DNA of 64,000 nt from Amia ocellicauda (lineage: Eukaryota > Chordata > Actinopteri > Amiiformes > Amiidae): NCBI RefSeq assembly GCF_036373705.1, contig NC_089855.1:49556318-49620317 (forward strand). Direction: 5' to 3'. The position numbers and the translations under genes were made by a program. Below, piece by piece: positions 43,375 to 53,855 of this stretch (within the stretch, counting starts at the first letter, position 1; the number at the start of each line of letters is the position of its first letter). The notes under the pieces were generated by a model. The model had not been told where the DNA came from, ran no database searches, and worked only from the letters and a program-made list of their open reading frames with translations.

Positions 43375-44466
43375 ATGACTCGGCAAGCTCCCCAAATGCA
43401 TGAACTATACTACAACCCAGCCAAGATTGGGGGTTTGGTGGGTAAGAAGGGTTTTCAAAGAGGACTCGCTGAGGCCGGCGTGAAGGTTAATGATGTGGTT
43501 GTTTCAGAATGGTTACGGGAACAAGACGCCTATACCTTACATAAACCTCTCAGGATTAACTTTAAAAGAAACCGTGTATATGCAACTGACATAGACTCAC
43601 AATGGCAAATGGATCTAGTCGATATGTCAAATTTATCAAAACATAACAATGGTCACAAATTTATGTTGATGTGTATCGATGTGTTATCAAAATATGCCTG
43701 GGCTCGCATTCTACATAATAAAACAGGTCGGGCGGTGACAAGGGCCTTTGAGGATATATTGTCCCAGGGACGATGTCCTAAAAAACTGCAGACTGATAAA
43801 GGAAAAGAGTTTCTCAACAGAGAATTTCAGAATCTACTGAAGAGACACAAAATACATCATTTCACCACCGGTAATGAGCTTAAGGCATCGGTGGTGGAGA
43901 GGTTTAACCGCACCATAAAGACCAAAATGTGGAGATATTTTACAGCGGTCAACACGTTCAAGTATTTTGATAAAGTTCAGGATTTTATCGATGCTTACAA
44001 CCAAGGGTATCACGCCAGTATTAAAATGAAGCCTATAGATGTTGATCAAAGTAATTCTTTTAAGGTCTATAAAAAATTATACGGCCCATTTATTAAGAAG
44101 GGGAAAACTACTTATAAGTTCAACATCGGTGATGTGGTTCGCGTTTCAAATCTAAGGAGTACTTTTGCCAAAGGTTATGAACAAACATTTTCTGACGAAT
44201 ATTTTACAGTTACCGAACAGGTGGCTAGAGACCCCCCCGTGTACCGGTTAAAAGACAATGACGGGGAGGATATAGAAGGAACGTTTTACGAAGCCGAGTT
44301 ACAAAAAATTATTGTGGGTAAAGACATTGTATACAGAGTTGAAAAGATATTAGCTGAGAAAACCCAGAACCGGAAAAAATATGTGTTGGTGAAATGGCTT
44401 GGATGGCCTGAAAAGTTCAATAGTTGGGTCCCGGAACAACAGGTTTGTGATATTCAAGCCTTATAA
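43375..44466 (+). CDS. Polinton integrase with chromodomain (copy C)
   Basis: 363 residues with D80, D141, E175 and the C-terminal chromodomain. Only about three residues differ from copy B, none in the catalytic triad. Confidence 0.96.
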   Translation: MTRQAPQMHELYYNPAKIGGLVGKKGFQRGLAEAGVKVNDVVVSEWLREQDAYTLHKPLRINFKRNRVYATDIDSQWQMDLVDMSNLSKHNNGHKFMLMCIDVLSKYAWARILHNKTGRAVTRAFEDILSQGRCPKKLQTDKGKEFLNREFQNLLKRHKIHHFTTGNELKASVVERFNRTIKTKMWRYFTAVNTFKYFDKVQDFIDAYNQGYHASIKMKPIDVDQSNSFKVYKKLYGPFIKKGKTTYKFNIGDVVRVSNLRSTFAKGYEQTFSDEYFTVTEQVARDPPVYRLKDNDGEDIEGTFYEAELQKIIVGKDIVYRVEKILAEKTQNRKKYVLVKWLGWPEKFNSWVPEQQVCDIQAL

Positions 44467-44470
44467 CAAC

Positions 44471-45268
44471 ATGCCCGCTGGTGTGATGGGGTCATTACTT
44501 TCGATACTCAAGATGGAATCAGGAGGCTTCTACGTGACTCTACCCAGTAACGCCTCTCTCGATATATACCCTAAAAATGAAATATCCAGTTACACGGTAC
44601 AATTTGGAAAATCTATAGATCTAAGGGGGTCGTGGGAAGTGGGGTTGGCGGAAATACAGTATCCTTACACTTGGGCTGTTTTACAAGATAAGGATGCCAC
44701 CTTCGCCATTTTTGACGATGTTAAAAAGAGTCAATGGACATTCACGATGCAAGGAGGTTATTATGACAATGTGGATACAATATTAGATGAGATGCATAAA
44801 CAGTTCTCAGAAGGCACCCCCAACATCAAGCTATATTACAACCCTATTAAAAACAGAGTGTACAAGGTGTCAAAACCTGGTATTAGCATTCAAACCAAAG
44901 GACAACTGGGGCGTATATTAGGGTTCTATTCTGACACAGAGAGCAGGTTCTCAGAAGTGGTGGCACCCTTCCCGGCTGACATCAGTGGCGGCTTTTACAC
45001 TCTTTATGTGTATACGGATATCATAACACACCAGAGGGTCGGGGATAGCTATGTCCCCCTTTTGAGAAATGTACTTATTAAAGGTAAAAGCAATGACATG
45101 GTCACAATTACTTATGACAAGCCACACTACGTACCAGTCTCAAAGACCCACTTTGACAACATCACGATCGAAGTAAAATCGGATCAGAATATCAACGTAC
45201 CCTTCCGCTTCGGGAAAGTTATTGTCAAACTACATTTTCGACCCCTGAAACAGTGTGTACATTATTAA
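44471..45268 (+). CDS. Minor capsid (penton-type) protein (copy C)
   Basis: Same protein as in copy B; ATG four bases after the integrase stop. Confidence 0.88.
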   Translation: MPAGVMGSLLSILKMESGGFYVTLPSNASLDIYPKNEISSYTVQFGKSIDLRGSWEVGLAEIQYPYTWAVLQDKDATFAIFDDVKKSQWTFTMQGGYYDNVDTILDEMHKQFSEGTPNIKLYYNPIKNRVYKVSKPGISIQTKGQLGRILGFYSDTESRFSEVVAPFPADISGGFYTLYVYTDIITHQRVGDSYVPLLRNVLIKGKSNDMVTITYDKPHYVPVSKTHFDNITIEVKSDQNINVPFRFGKVIVKLHFRPLKQCVHY

Positions 45269-45269
45269 A

Positions 45270-45758
45270 ATGGCTACCTCGAGGGGTTATGTAGATCCTA
45301 GCGCCTATGTGGATTATTACAAGATGCAAGCCGTGAACGGCTTGCCCGGTTTTGTAGGAGCCCCCACAATGTATGGAGCCGGTCTAGGAGGACTCTTTCG
45401 TGGTCTCTTTAGAATGGCCGTACCCCTGCTTAAGAGAGGCTCTGCTATAGCCAGACCCCACTTGAAATCAGCGGCTAAAAATATTGTTAGTGACGTGTTC
45501 ACCAATGTTATGAACCGGGCAGCTAGCCATGAGCAGCAGGAGGGTTCGGGTCTCATGGTAATGGCGAGGAGGGGGGGTAAAAGAAGAAACAGTATGTGTC
45601 CACCAGGGCGACGAAGATCCGTGGCTAACAAAAAACGAAGAAGCTCTCATTCTCCAACATATCGTGGAAACACTCGGAGAAGGAAGCAGCACAAGAAAAA
45701 ACCTGCAAAAAGAAAGTCTCAAAGAAAGACAAATAGAGCCTCAGGATACATCTTTTAA
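45270..45758 (+). CDS. Basic core-like protein (copy C)
   Basis: Same protein as in copy B, with the MYGAG site, amphipathic segment and basic tail. Confidence 0.7.
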   Translation: MATSRGYVDPSAYVDYYKMQAVNGLPGFVGAPTMYGAGLGGLFRGLFRMAVPLLKRGSAIARPHLKSAAKNIVSDVFTNVMNRAASHEQQEGSGLMVMARRGGKRRNSMCPPGRRRSVANKKRRSSHSPTYRGNTRRRKQHKKKPAKRKSQRKTNRASGYIF

Positions 45759-45760
45759 AA

Positions 45761-47068
45761 ATGTCTTTTGTCCACAGTCTATCGGAAGAATGCGTCAAAT
45801 CAGAACTGGATCTGTTTACAGTTCCATACACTCAAACGAGTATAGATAAGAGCATATATGTAGAGATACCCCCTCTTTCCGCAATTTCAGATACGGCCCC
45901 TCTGGAGTTTTTTATTGCTGGCAATGGCGAGGATTATATTGATTTGAATAACACATTTATTTTAATGAACTGTAAAGTGACTGATGAGGATGGCGATGCA
46001 ATCGAGAAGACGGCCAACGCTGGGGTCATCAATTACCCGGTGGCCACCATGTTTTCACAGGTGGATGTGACCCTGGGAGATCGGCTCATTAGTCAAAGCA
46101 GCAATACTTACCCCTATAGGGCCATGATGGAGTGTATCCTTAATTATAGTGAGGAGACCCTAAGCAAACAGTTCAGCCCCGGCCTTTTCTTCAAAGACAC
46201 CCCGGAAGCTATGGACGACCAGGATCCAGAGGGACTCAATAAGGGTTTGCAAAAAAGAACGGCCTTTTCAACAGAAGGGAGGACCTTTGAGCTAATGGGA
46301 CATATTCATGCAGACATATTTTTCCAAGAAAAACTCATGCTCAACGGGGTAGACATTAAAATTAAAATGATCCGTAGTAAAAGTGCTTTTTGTCTGATGA
46401 CCCCTGATACTGAAAAATATAAACTGACCATATTATCGGCCTCGCTGTTTGTGAAAAAAGTATCCGTCTCCCCGGCGGTTAAACTAGGACATGCGCAGGC
46501 TTTAATGACGGCAAACGCCAAGTACCCGATCGAAAGAGTCTATATGAAAGTCCACAGTATCCCCGCAGGGACACGGGTGATGAACCAGGAAAATCTGTTT
46601 CTAGGCCAGCTCCCAAAACAGGTTATTATAGGTCTCGTGGATAATGATGCATTTACCGGGGTTTACAACAAGAACCCCTTTAACTTTAAACATTATAACG
46701 CGGAATTTATAGCACTGTACATCGATGGTGTGCAGGTTCCATCCAGACCTTTTCAACCTGACTTTGAAAACGGCAACGCGGTTCGTGAATATTACAGTCT
46801 AGTACTGGCTACGGGTCGCCATCTCAAGGATCAACCTCTGCTGATCGATCGCCGGGAATACTGCAGCGGTTACACCCTGTACGGTTTCAACCTGACCCCT
46901 GACGAAGAGTGTGGACAACATTTTTCACTGATGAAGACGGGCAATATGCGTTTGGAGATGCGTTTCAAGCAGCCTCTACCACGCACTGTAAATATGGTCG
47001 TGTATGCTGTGTTTGACAACATTATTGAGGTGAATCAGAGGAGAAACGTTCTGTATGATTATTATTAA
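45761..47068 (+). CDS. Major capsid protein, double jelly-roll (copy C)
   Basis: 435 residues; two residues differ from copy B (one Val/Ile, one near the C terminus). Confidence 0.93.
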   Translation: MSFVHSLSEECVKSELDLFTVPYTQTSIDKSIYVEIPPLSAISDTAPLEFFIAGNGEDYIDLNNTFILMNCKVTDEDGDAIEKTANAGVINYPVATMFSQVDVTLGDRLISQSSNTYPYRAMMECILNYSEETLSKQFSPGLFFKDTPEAMDDQDPEGLNKGLQKRTAFSTEGRTFELMGHIHADIFFQEKLMLNGVDIKIKMIRSKSAFCLMTPDTEKYKLTILSASLFVKKVSVSPAVKLGHAQALMTANAKYPIERVYMKVHSIPAGTRVMNQENLFLGQLPKQVIIGLVDNDAFTGVYNKNPFNFKHYNAEFIALYIDGVQVPSRPFQPDFENGNAVREYYSLVLATGRHLKDQPLLIDRREYCSGYTLYGFNLTPDEECGQHFSLMKTGNMRLEMRFKQPLPRTVNMVVYAVFDNIIEVNQRRNVLYDYY

Positions 47069-47069
47069 A

Positions 47070-47627
47070 ATGAACACCAGAGAGCTCAACCACATCATGA
47101 ATGCCCTGGACGGCTCACGGAAAGTGTTTCAAGGAGTCTACGCCTGCGACCAGCTGCCTAAATTTAAGATCAAGAATTTACCTGCAATGTACATAATCAA
47201 CACACACCCTAAAAATATGCCCGGAGAACATTGGCTGGCTATTTATCTAAGGGAGGACCGCCGTGGGGAATTTTTTGATTCCTATGGAAACCCCCCGGAT
47301 TTCAGACCTTTCCCTCGGAAGATCAATAACTTTCTGCTCAACAACTGTCAAGAAACCATTTACAGCGGTCGTCAAGTACAAAGTCTTCAGACCTTCACTT
47401 GTGGTCAACACTGTGTGTTTTTCTTATATCATAGATCTAAAGGAAGGTCATACCCCGATATTATGTCCTTGTACAGTGAGGATTTAGGCCAAAATGATAA
47501 AAAAGTGGCAGAGTTTGTCAGGACACTGTGGACCCCCCCTTATAACACAATTACTTACGACCCTAGCCAGCCATGTATACAGATGGGGTGTTCTTGTGAG
47601 GATTTTAAAAGATTTCATGCGTGTTAA
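47070..47627 (+). CDS. Adenain-like cysteine protease (copy C)
   Basis: 185 residues; H54, D70 and C115 kept. Two residues differ from copy B. Confidence 0.93.
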   Translation: MNTRELNHIMNALDGSRKVFQGVYACDQLPKFKIKNLPAMYIINTHPKNMPGEHWLAIYLREDRRGEFFDSYGNPPDFRPFPRKINNFLLNNCQETIYSGRQVQSLQTFTCGQHCVFFLYHRSKGRSYPDIMSLYSEDLGQNDKKVAEFVRTLWTPPYNTITYDPSQPCIQMGCSCEDFKRFHAC

Positions 47628-47805
47628 AGTGAAAAAATAATGAAAACAGCCTTTGAATCATTAGTTTTGTTTTTATTCAACACAAATCTTATACAAAGCA
47701 GGGTTATGTTATAAATAAATGTACAACATTTGAAAATAAAAATAAAAAATAAAAAAATTGTTTGTCGGTTCCTTATTTACAGGGGAGACAAATAAAAACA
47801 TGAGA
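47628..47805. terminator. Convergent polyadenylation zone (copy C)
   Basis: Same layout as in copy B, with AATAAA signals on both strands. Confidence 0.75.
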
Positions 47806-48549
47806 TTAATAAGCTTCCCAACGATGGATAGATCCTGAGGAGGGTTGCTCAACACGGTCAGAGTAATGAGATATCGGCGTCAGATCAGTCACCACCTCTT
47901 TACACAGACGGATTTTTTGTCGCGTTTCCTGGTTAGGGACTGTTGATTGGGGCATGTTCAGACAGGCCATCGCCTGTAGGAAAGCATTCCAGCCTACAGG
48001 TCGGCGACTATCGGGTACCTTATTAGTGCTAGTGACACTCTTCAACAAATCAAACATGTGTGAACCTTTGATCAGTTGTCCTTTAAAAACAAATTCACCC
48101 TGTTCATTCCAAGTCGTTACCCGCGGTTTCTGAACCATTTTGTGCAGAATATATTCTGCATGTCTTTTGCTTCTGGCCGGCATGTTTCTCAAAACATCCG
48201 TTACAACATCTCCCTCTGAACTCTCAACAGGTTCGGGCACCGCAACATCTTTATCAACCGTACCCCCCGCATCAGTCCCAGAACCATTTTCTTGAGAGGC
48301 CATGGTTAAAGTTAAAATGTTTTGATCTTTTTCACCCTGTCTAACCAGACGGAGGTAGCGCTGTAACGTGTTGCTATACATCTGGGCTTTGGAATACTGA
48401 TTTAAATCGGCCCTGGCCAGTATAGCTTTCATTTCAGAGTCCAGGTTGTTTTCGGCCGTTTGTCTAATGGGCTCTGGCCCGACAACATTTTTTCTCAGTT
48501 TCTCAAGCTGCTCCTGAGGGATCAAAAACATTTTCTGAGCATATTCCAT
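47806..48549 (-). CDS. Conserved Polinton protein of unknown function (247 aa, copy C)
   Basis: One residue differs from copy B (Arg for Cys in the LQ-x-YL motif). Confidence 0.75.
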   Translation of the reverse strand: MEYAQKMFLIPQEQLEKLRKNVVGPEPIRQTAENNLDSEMKAILARADLNQYSKAQMYSNTLQRYLRLVRQGEKDQNILTLTMASQENGSGTDAGGTVDKDVAVPEPVESSEGDVVTDVLRNMPARSKRHAEYILHKMVQKPRVTTWNEQGEFVFKGQLIKGSHMFDLLKSVTSTNKVPDSRRPVGWNAFLQAMACLNMPQSTVPNQETRQKIRLCKEVVTDLTPISHYSDRVEQPSSGSIHRWEAY

Positions 48550-48551
48550 TA

Positions 48552-48887
48552 TTAACCCACTCTGGAAGCTAGAAGACTGGTTAGGAAAGGCACGGCTATG
48601 CTCAACAGCGGTCCTATAAAACCTCCGGTTTGATTAATCTTCTTTCTTTTTCTTTTAATAGAATACTTCTTATTAGCGATGATCTTGATAACCGCTTTTT
48701 GTTTTTTGAGTTTAGAATGTTGAGAAGGGGTTAGGGGTATATTACCGCGTAAGATGTTAAAAGCTATTTCACACAGGGTCTCGATCAAATCCGAGGGGGC
48801 CCCTGCCAGCACAGCTTTCCTATGGCGCGGGCTCCCCTCAAATAACATTTGCAAAAGCGGCAGATTTCTTTTAATCCGAACAGACAT
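48552..48887 (-). CDS. Conserved small basic Polinton protein (111 aa, copy C)
   Basis: Identical protein to copy B. Confidence 0.75.
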   Translation of the reverse strand: MSVRIKRNLPLLQMLFEGSPRHRKAVLAGAPSDLIETLCEIAFNILRGNIPLTPSQHSKLKKQKAVIKIIANKKYSIKRKRKKINQTGGFIGPLLSIAVPFLTSLLASRVG

Positions 48888-48893
48888 TCTTAT

Positions 48894-49565
48894 TTATTTC
48901 CTTTTCTTTAGCACATACACTGCCGGCCAATCGGGCGGGCACAAACCTGTTCTGAGGCGAAAGTCTTCTGGGGTTTGTGCTTTTAAGTCCACAATCAAGT
49001 ACCCGTAGGGTTTTTTGGTGGCATCCTCAAATGCCTCCAAAAAGAATTTGGTCTGGTTAGGGTACATTTGACGAGCCAAGACGGTGACCTGTAGTTTATC
49101 TCTGGGGTTTTTAAAAAGAATTATATATTTGGCATTTAAATTAATAGTGCGGCTTTTTTTACCTTGAAAAAATAGATTTTGAACTAAATAAATAATACTT
49201 AAATTCCTATGATGAGTGTACTTTGTGAAAGCTTTTTCCACTTCACTGTTGTCACCGGCCTGCTCCATCAGGTCATCAAGGATCACTAGATTAGTTTGTC
49301 CGGGCGGGAACAGGTCATCGTCACACAACGAGGCGGGGAGACCTTGCACAAATTTCAGATTATTTTTTTTTGATGCCAAATCATCGTAGAGAGGTTGCCA
49401 GCAAGAGTAACACCACACTATGTTGTCAAGAGCTTGGGACACGGTTGCGTCCACATCTTCTATGATGTTCTTTATAAGATAGCTCTTACCCGAATTGGAG
49501 GGACCGGCTATAATACAGGAGAAAGGGTGTTGAAGTCTGTTATCAAAACCACTGCTAATATCCAT
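48894..49565 (-). CDS. Genome-packaging ATPase, FtsK/HerA type (copy C)
   Basis: 223 residues; Walker A and B are unchanged. One Asn/Lys difference from copy B. Confidence 0.93.
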   Translation of the reverse strand: MDISSGFDNRLQHPFSCIIAGPSNSGKSYLIKNIIEDVDATVSQALDNIVWCYSCWQPLYDDLASKKNNLKFVQGLPASLCDDDLFPPGQTNLVILDDLMEQAGDNSEVEKAFTKYTHHRNLSIIYLVQNLFFQGKKSRTINLNAKYIILFKNPRDKLQVTVLARQMYPNQTKFFLEAFEDATKKPYGYLIVDLKAQTPEDFRLRTGLCPPDWPAVYVLKKRK

Positions 49566-52500
49566 AAGGCAGAGTGGTATAATCAGTCTTCAACACTCTT
49601 TTATTGTACACCACCCTGAACCGTTTGTTTAGTGATCTATTTTCCAATGTGTACCCCTTTTTATTGTGATAGATCTGATTTCCGGCTGTAATAATCTCGC
49701 GAGGAGGCGCGTCTTTCTCGGTTACAAAACTTTGTACCAGGGTCGTCAGAGACTTGATGTTAATGAGCTTGTTGATACAATGGTTCAGAGTGAAACCCTT
49801 AACTTTCATACAGGTCTTACCCGCAGCCGTTCTGTATGCGTAAGTCTTAGGACCCCCTGAAACAAACTCCACTATGTGGTCCTGAGGATCTAGCTCGCTC
49901 GTTAACTCCCCAAGGTAGTCCCCGAGGGGAGGGACCCAATCCCCTGGCCTGGTGACAAAGATTACAGAGTCAGTATCATGATAGAGCGTGCGTTCCTGCA
50001 GCTGATCCATTAAGTTGTACAGTTCAAGCTGGGCGTAAGCCGTGGTATTAACCGCTATGAAAACATTAACGTTTCCCTGTTTGGTGGGGAAATCTTTAGG
50101 GGCCCTCCACTGGACCTGTGCCACGTGGTCATTTAAGAATTGAAAGTGTGATACTGCATGTTGTTTGGAAAAGATAAATTCTATAAACTGTTCAGGGGTT
50201 TTAATCAAGGTTGTGTTTAGACGGTTATTTCTTTCCCCAAACTTACCCCACAGACTGTTTAAAATCAGTTTGGACATTTGTCTCTTGGCGGGGTTTACAG
50301 TTATGTTCCCCGGCTCTAGACGGATCCCTTCCTTTTCAAAATATTGCTGAACGTACCGCTCTTTGGCAGCGGAGTCAACACACCATGAGGGATAGCCCGA
50401 TGCCTCCTGTTTCCCTTTCAGATGGGTCATAATGTACTCAGCAAAAAGAGTATCAGATTTTTCAGAAAAATGCCAAACCTCATACACCTTACCGACTCTG
50501 TAACCTTTCTCCACCGCCTTGTCAAGCTCAATGCTACACCAGACACCCGTCAGCGCTCTCTCGTCATCACTGTGCAGACAAGAGGTATTTTGATTTTCAG
50601 TTTCCACACACGTTCTACACAGAGGGAACATCAATTTTCCCGAACACCTGTAAGGCAACACGGGTAGGAACAGCTCACGAGGAGGGTACATGGTGACTTT
50701 GATCAAACCAAAGTACTGTCCGATTTCGAGAAAGTCACGATAAACAATGGTTGGATGCCCCACCGGGTACATTTTGGTCTTGTTGACATAAGGGTACAGA
50801 CTGGTGAAATCATAGTAATCTACTCTCTCACCCTCCTTTACCTCATAATGTAAACAGAGGGCGTTGGTACGACCCCCAAATAACGCATCCCTGGGCTCTA
50901 GACGTTCAGGAAAGTCCAAGGTTTCCATAAACCGTTGTACCCCCACATCCTGTTGCTTCAGGGTCGTCCACGCGTGTTCCCAAATCACCAGTACATTCAA
51001 ACCATAGGTGTTTTTTAAAGTTTCAATTCGTTCCTGGAAATCATAGTACATATCACCGCAGAGTTTTTGTGTTACGGGGTTAAAGGTGTTTGGGTCGAAG
51101 CACTGAGGACAGCCATGGTAAATACAACCAGCAAACTCATAAGCGGTATGCCGCCCGGACACGTCGCTAAAACCGTCTAAGTAGTAAGGACCCATTTTGA
51201 CTTCCCCTTGATTTAAAGCATGTCTGATGAAGATGTTATCCCGGGCACTCAGATATTCCAGCCACTGTATGGAGACAGTCGAAAAGTTCTTTTGTCTAGC
51301 ACGATAGTTGTCAGAAGTGGTGTCCGCTATAGTGTTTTTCTGCAAGAAATTGGATCGATACATTTTCATGCAGAGAGACGCTATGGTCACACTTTGCAAA
51401 GGGTCGAGACCCGACGTGTTGATAACCTCGGTGCGGAAACGCAAACAGGCTTCTTTAAGGATCACCACATCATTTTTACAATAAGCGGCCATCTCTTCTC
51501 GGAAATCAAAAACACCCCCCTTAACCGTATTGTACCATTTAAAGAATTCCTCCCTCTCATGAGACATCATAGTATCAACCCCATAATAAGAGGCGGGCGG
51601 GTAGGACCCTCGATAATTTTGAGTGTCCTTAGTATTAAAAAAATGGCAGAACCAACCTTTCTTCTGAGCCTCAAAACCCAGAGCTTTAGGCAAAGCGCTC
51701 AATTTCATGGGGAGGAAATTTAACGAGTCTATGTAACGTTGGTTGAAAGCCTCGTCGGTGAAACACATGATCTTGCTACCCTGAGCTATTATTTTTGGGG
51801 TCACCCCATTTTCCACCAGATACTTCATCAATATGTAAGAATCATAACCCTTAGCATTGTGGGCAATAAATGTGTAATTGAGGTATTTTGGACCGCGATA
51901 CCGCGTAAAGAAATCCCTGACACAACTCTCACCGCTAGCTGACCACTCACAATCCAACATGTCAATACAGTGTATATAATTAGCAACATGGACCCCGTTT
52001 TCTTGCCGGCATTCAAAATCAAAAAAGACATACCGGTTGTGCGGCGGCTCCTTTTTAACCGGCTGAATAAAGCACTGGTGTTCAGACCCCGGGGTTAAAT
52101 CCGCATTACAGATCCTACATCTCGGTTCCAGACATTTGTGTGGTTTAACCTCATGAAAACGGTACTGGAGGCAACACTGCGGGCAATATTTAGTTTGATC
52201 ACAATAACTCCGTTTTTTAACCCCCTCAGCAGCGGCCCTCTGCACCTTATGTTCGGAAAAACAGAACGCGGAGAGACAAATCCTTAAGCAATCTTTACAT
52301 CGGATGGTAGGGGCCAAACCCTTACGACATTGCGGATTGAAACAGACGTTACAGTAACCGTCACAGCGGTGCTTAAGCTTATCATTGAAGGCCTTATAAC
52401 ACCAATGACAAACATACGAACAACCCAAAAAAGCCGTCAAACTCTTTATTCCAAAGTAATGACTATCACTTAGGAAGAGAAACAGTGTCTGTGTATGGGT

Positions 52501-53592
52501 TTCAGGATGTGTCTGAAATTTCACAAATACTTCCTTTACCTCACAACGGTACCACACAACAATTTTTAAAGACAACAACTCCTCAAACATGGCAATGTCT
52601 GAAAAGGCAACCATCTGTTGAGAGTTTAAGCCGGCCCTCTGATGAAGCATTAAAGCCTCTTGCATAGCTTGGGGTTCAGGCATGTCGGGGGTGAGTAGTT
52701 TTATTAAACTGTAAGCAAAACAGAGCTTATTGTCCCCATTGGAACTCACCACTAATTGCCTGAGCTTGTTCCTAATTATGTCGTTCTTCAAGCATTTCGA
52801 CAGTCTTCTAAGCGCCCCACCCTCAGGGTTAGGAACCACATTCATTACCAGAGACAGACTTTCATCAGCTAAGATGGATGCGTTACTTTGCAATAACGCT
52901 TCGATTTTAGCCAGAAATTCATCAACATCTAAATTATCTCCACTCAGCATTACAGATAGGTTGCTAAACAAATCATCCCCTCTGAGTTCTAACTGTACAA
53001 CATCTCGAGGTCTGACCCTTTCAGCAACCTGTTCAAGCATGTTTTGCAAGGCCTCGTGTATGTTGACAAATATTTCTGCATAATTGTCACAATTTAAAAG
53101 TTCTGCAAAATTAAAACGCTGAATCATTTCAAAATTGTTATAGGCCGGTCTATCTATAATCACGGGATCACTGGTACTTTTGGACACATCATCATTTTGA
53201 ACAAAGCCTTCAACCCCTACATTCTCACAGAGCATGTCATCCACAGCCTTATCAGTCTCAGAACCCTCCACATTCCGAACACCCCCACCGCTGACATCTA
53301 CAAAACCCCCTTTTTGAGGAGGCTCATTTAAAGCCTGTAAAAGTCCTTCAAAGATATCCACCCGGTTAATGTCAAGACCCTCCTCTATAGTGACGGCTGC
53401 TTCTGCCGCCGTACTGTGTTCTAATTGTCTCAAATCATTTATAATAGGGGCAGAATTTGGTCGGGGTAGCGTCTCCAAAGCCTCCACCATTTCAAACAAA
53501 TCGGGGTGAACTAGGGGTTGAACCTCTATAAGCGCTACCGTTGGGAGGTGGTTATTTAGATCATTGACCATCTGTAACAGGTCGGGGTTCAC
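49555..53592 (-). CDS. polB: Protein-primed DNA polymerase B with long N-terminal region (copy C)
   Basis: One open frame of about 1,345 codons that includes an acidic N-terminal region of about 155 residues with L-x2-M repeats, the zinc cluster, exonuclease and polymerase motifs. A start within this frame at the ATG that opens MIQRFNF would give a 1,190-residue enzyme, closer to the usual Polinton size. The frame has no ATG at its very start, so the upstream part may be read through splicing. Confidence 0.92.
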   Translation of the reverse strand: MNPDLLQMVNDLNNHLPTVALIEVQPLVHPDLFEMVEALETLPRPNSAPIINDLRQLEHSTAAEAAVTIEEGLDINRVDIFEGLLQALNEPPQKGGFVDVSGGGVRNVEGSETDKAVDDMLCENVGVEGFVQNDDVSKSTSDPVIIDRPAYNNFEMIQRFNFAELLNCDNYAEIFVNIHEALQNMLEQVAERVRPRDVVQLELRGDDLFSNLSVMLSGDNLDVDEFLAKIEALLQSNASILADESLSLVMNVVPNPEGGALRRLSKCLKNDIIRNKLRQLVVSSNGDNKLCFAYSLIKLLTPDMPEPQAMQEALMLHQRAGLNSQQMVAFSDIAMFEELLSLKIVVWYRCEVKEVFVKFQTHPETHTQTLFLFLSDSHYFGIKSLTAFLGCSYVCHWCYKAFNDKLKHRCDGYCNVCFNPQCRKGLAPTIRCKDCLRICLSAFCFSEHKVQRAAAEGVKKRSYCDQTKYCPQCCLQYRFHEVKPHKCLEPRCRICNADLTPGSEHQCFIQPVKKEPPHNRYVFFDFECRQENGVHVANYIHCIDMLDCEWSASGESCVRDFFTRYRGPKYLNYTFIAHNAKGYDSYILMKYLVENGVTPKIIAQGSKIMCFTDEAFNQRYIDSLNFLPMKLSALPKALGFEAQKKGWFCHFFNTKDTQNYRGSYPPASYYGVDTMMSHEREEFFKWYNTVKGGVFDFREEMAAYCKNDVVILKEACLRFRTEVINTSGLDPLQSVTIASLCMKMYRSNFLQKNTIADTTSDNYRARQKNFSTVSIQWLEYLSARDNIFIRHALNQGEVKMGPYYLDGFSDVSGRHTAYEFAGCIYHGCPQCFDPNTFNPVTQKLCGDMYYDFQERIETLKNTYGLNVLVIWEHAWTTLKQQDVGVQRFMETLDFPERLEPRDALFGGRTNALCLHYEVKEGERVDYYDFTSLYPYVNKTKMYPVGHPTIVYRDFLEIGQYFGLIKVTMYPPRELFLPVLPYRCSGKLMFPLCRTCVETENQNTSCLHSDDERALTGVWCSIELDKAVEKGYRVGKVYEVWHFSEKSDTLFAEYIMTHLKGKQEASGYPSWCVDSAAKERYVQQYFEKEGIRLEPGNITVNPAKRQMSKLILNSLWGKFGERNNRLNTTLIKTPEQFIEFIFSKQHAVSHFQFLNDHVAQVQWRAPKDFPTKQGNVNVFIAVNTTAYAQLELYNLMDQLQERTLYHDTDSVIFVTRPGDWVPPLGDYLGELTSELDPQDHIVEFVSGGPKTYAYRTAAGKTCMKVKGFTLNHCINKLINIKSLTTLVQSFVTEKDAPPREIITAGNQIYHNKKGYTLENRSLNKRFRVVYNKRVLKTDYTTLPYGY

Positions 53593-53792
53593 GGTAAGTC
53601 TGGTAATTCACATTCTATCGGTGGTGATTGGGGGTTATTTAAATCATTTATCATTTGTAATAGTTCCTGGTTCATTGGGACATCAGAGGAGTTCACAACA
53701 GGGCCGAGGGTGTTCTCTCGGGAAGGTCTTTTTGGGGCCCTAACTTGTTCATAATCCTTTAGTTTGTGAGTTCTTTTACCAAGTCCGGACAT
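53589..53792 (-). CDS. Small frame upstream of polB (copy C)
   Basis: 67 codons, identical protein to the copy B frame, beginning MSGLGKRTHKLKD. Confidence 0.5.
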   Translation of the reverse strand: MSGLGKRTHKLKDYEQVRAPKRPSRENTLGPVVNSSDVPMNQELLQMINDLNNPQSPPIECELPDLP

Positions 53793-53855
53793 TTTTTTTA
53801 TTTTTTATTTTTCCAACAACCCACAATAGTAAGGCGTTTTGTATCTATTAAAACA

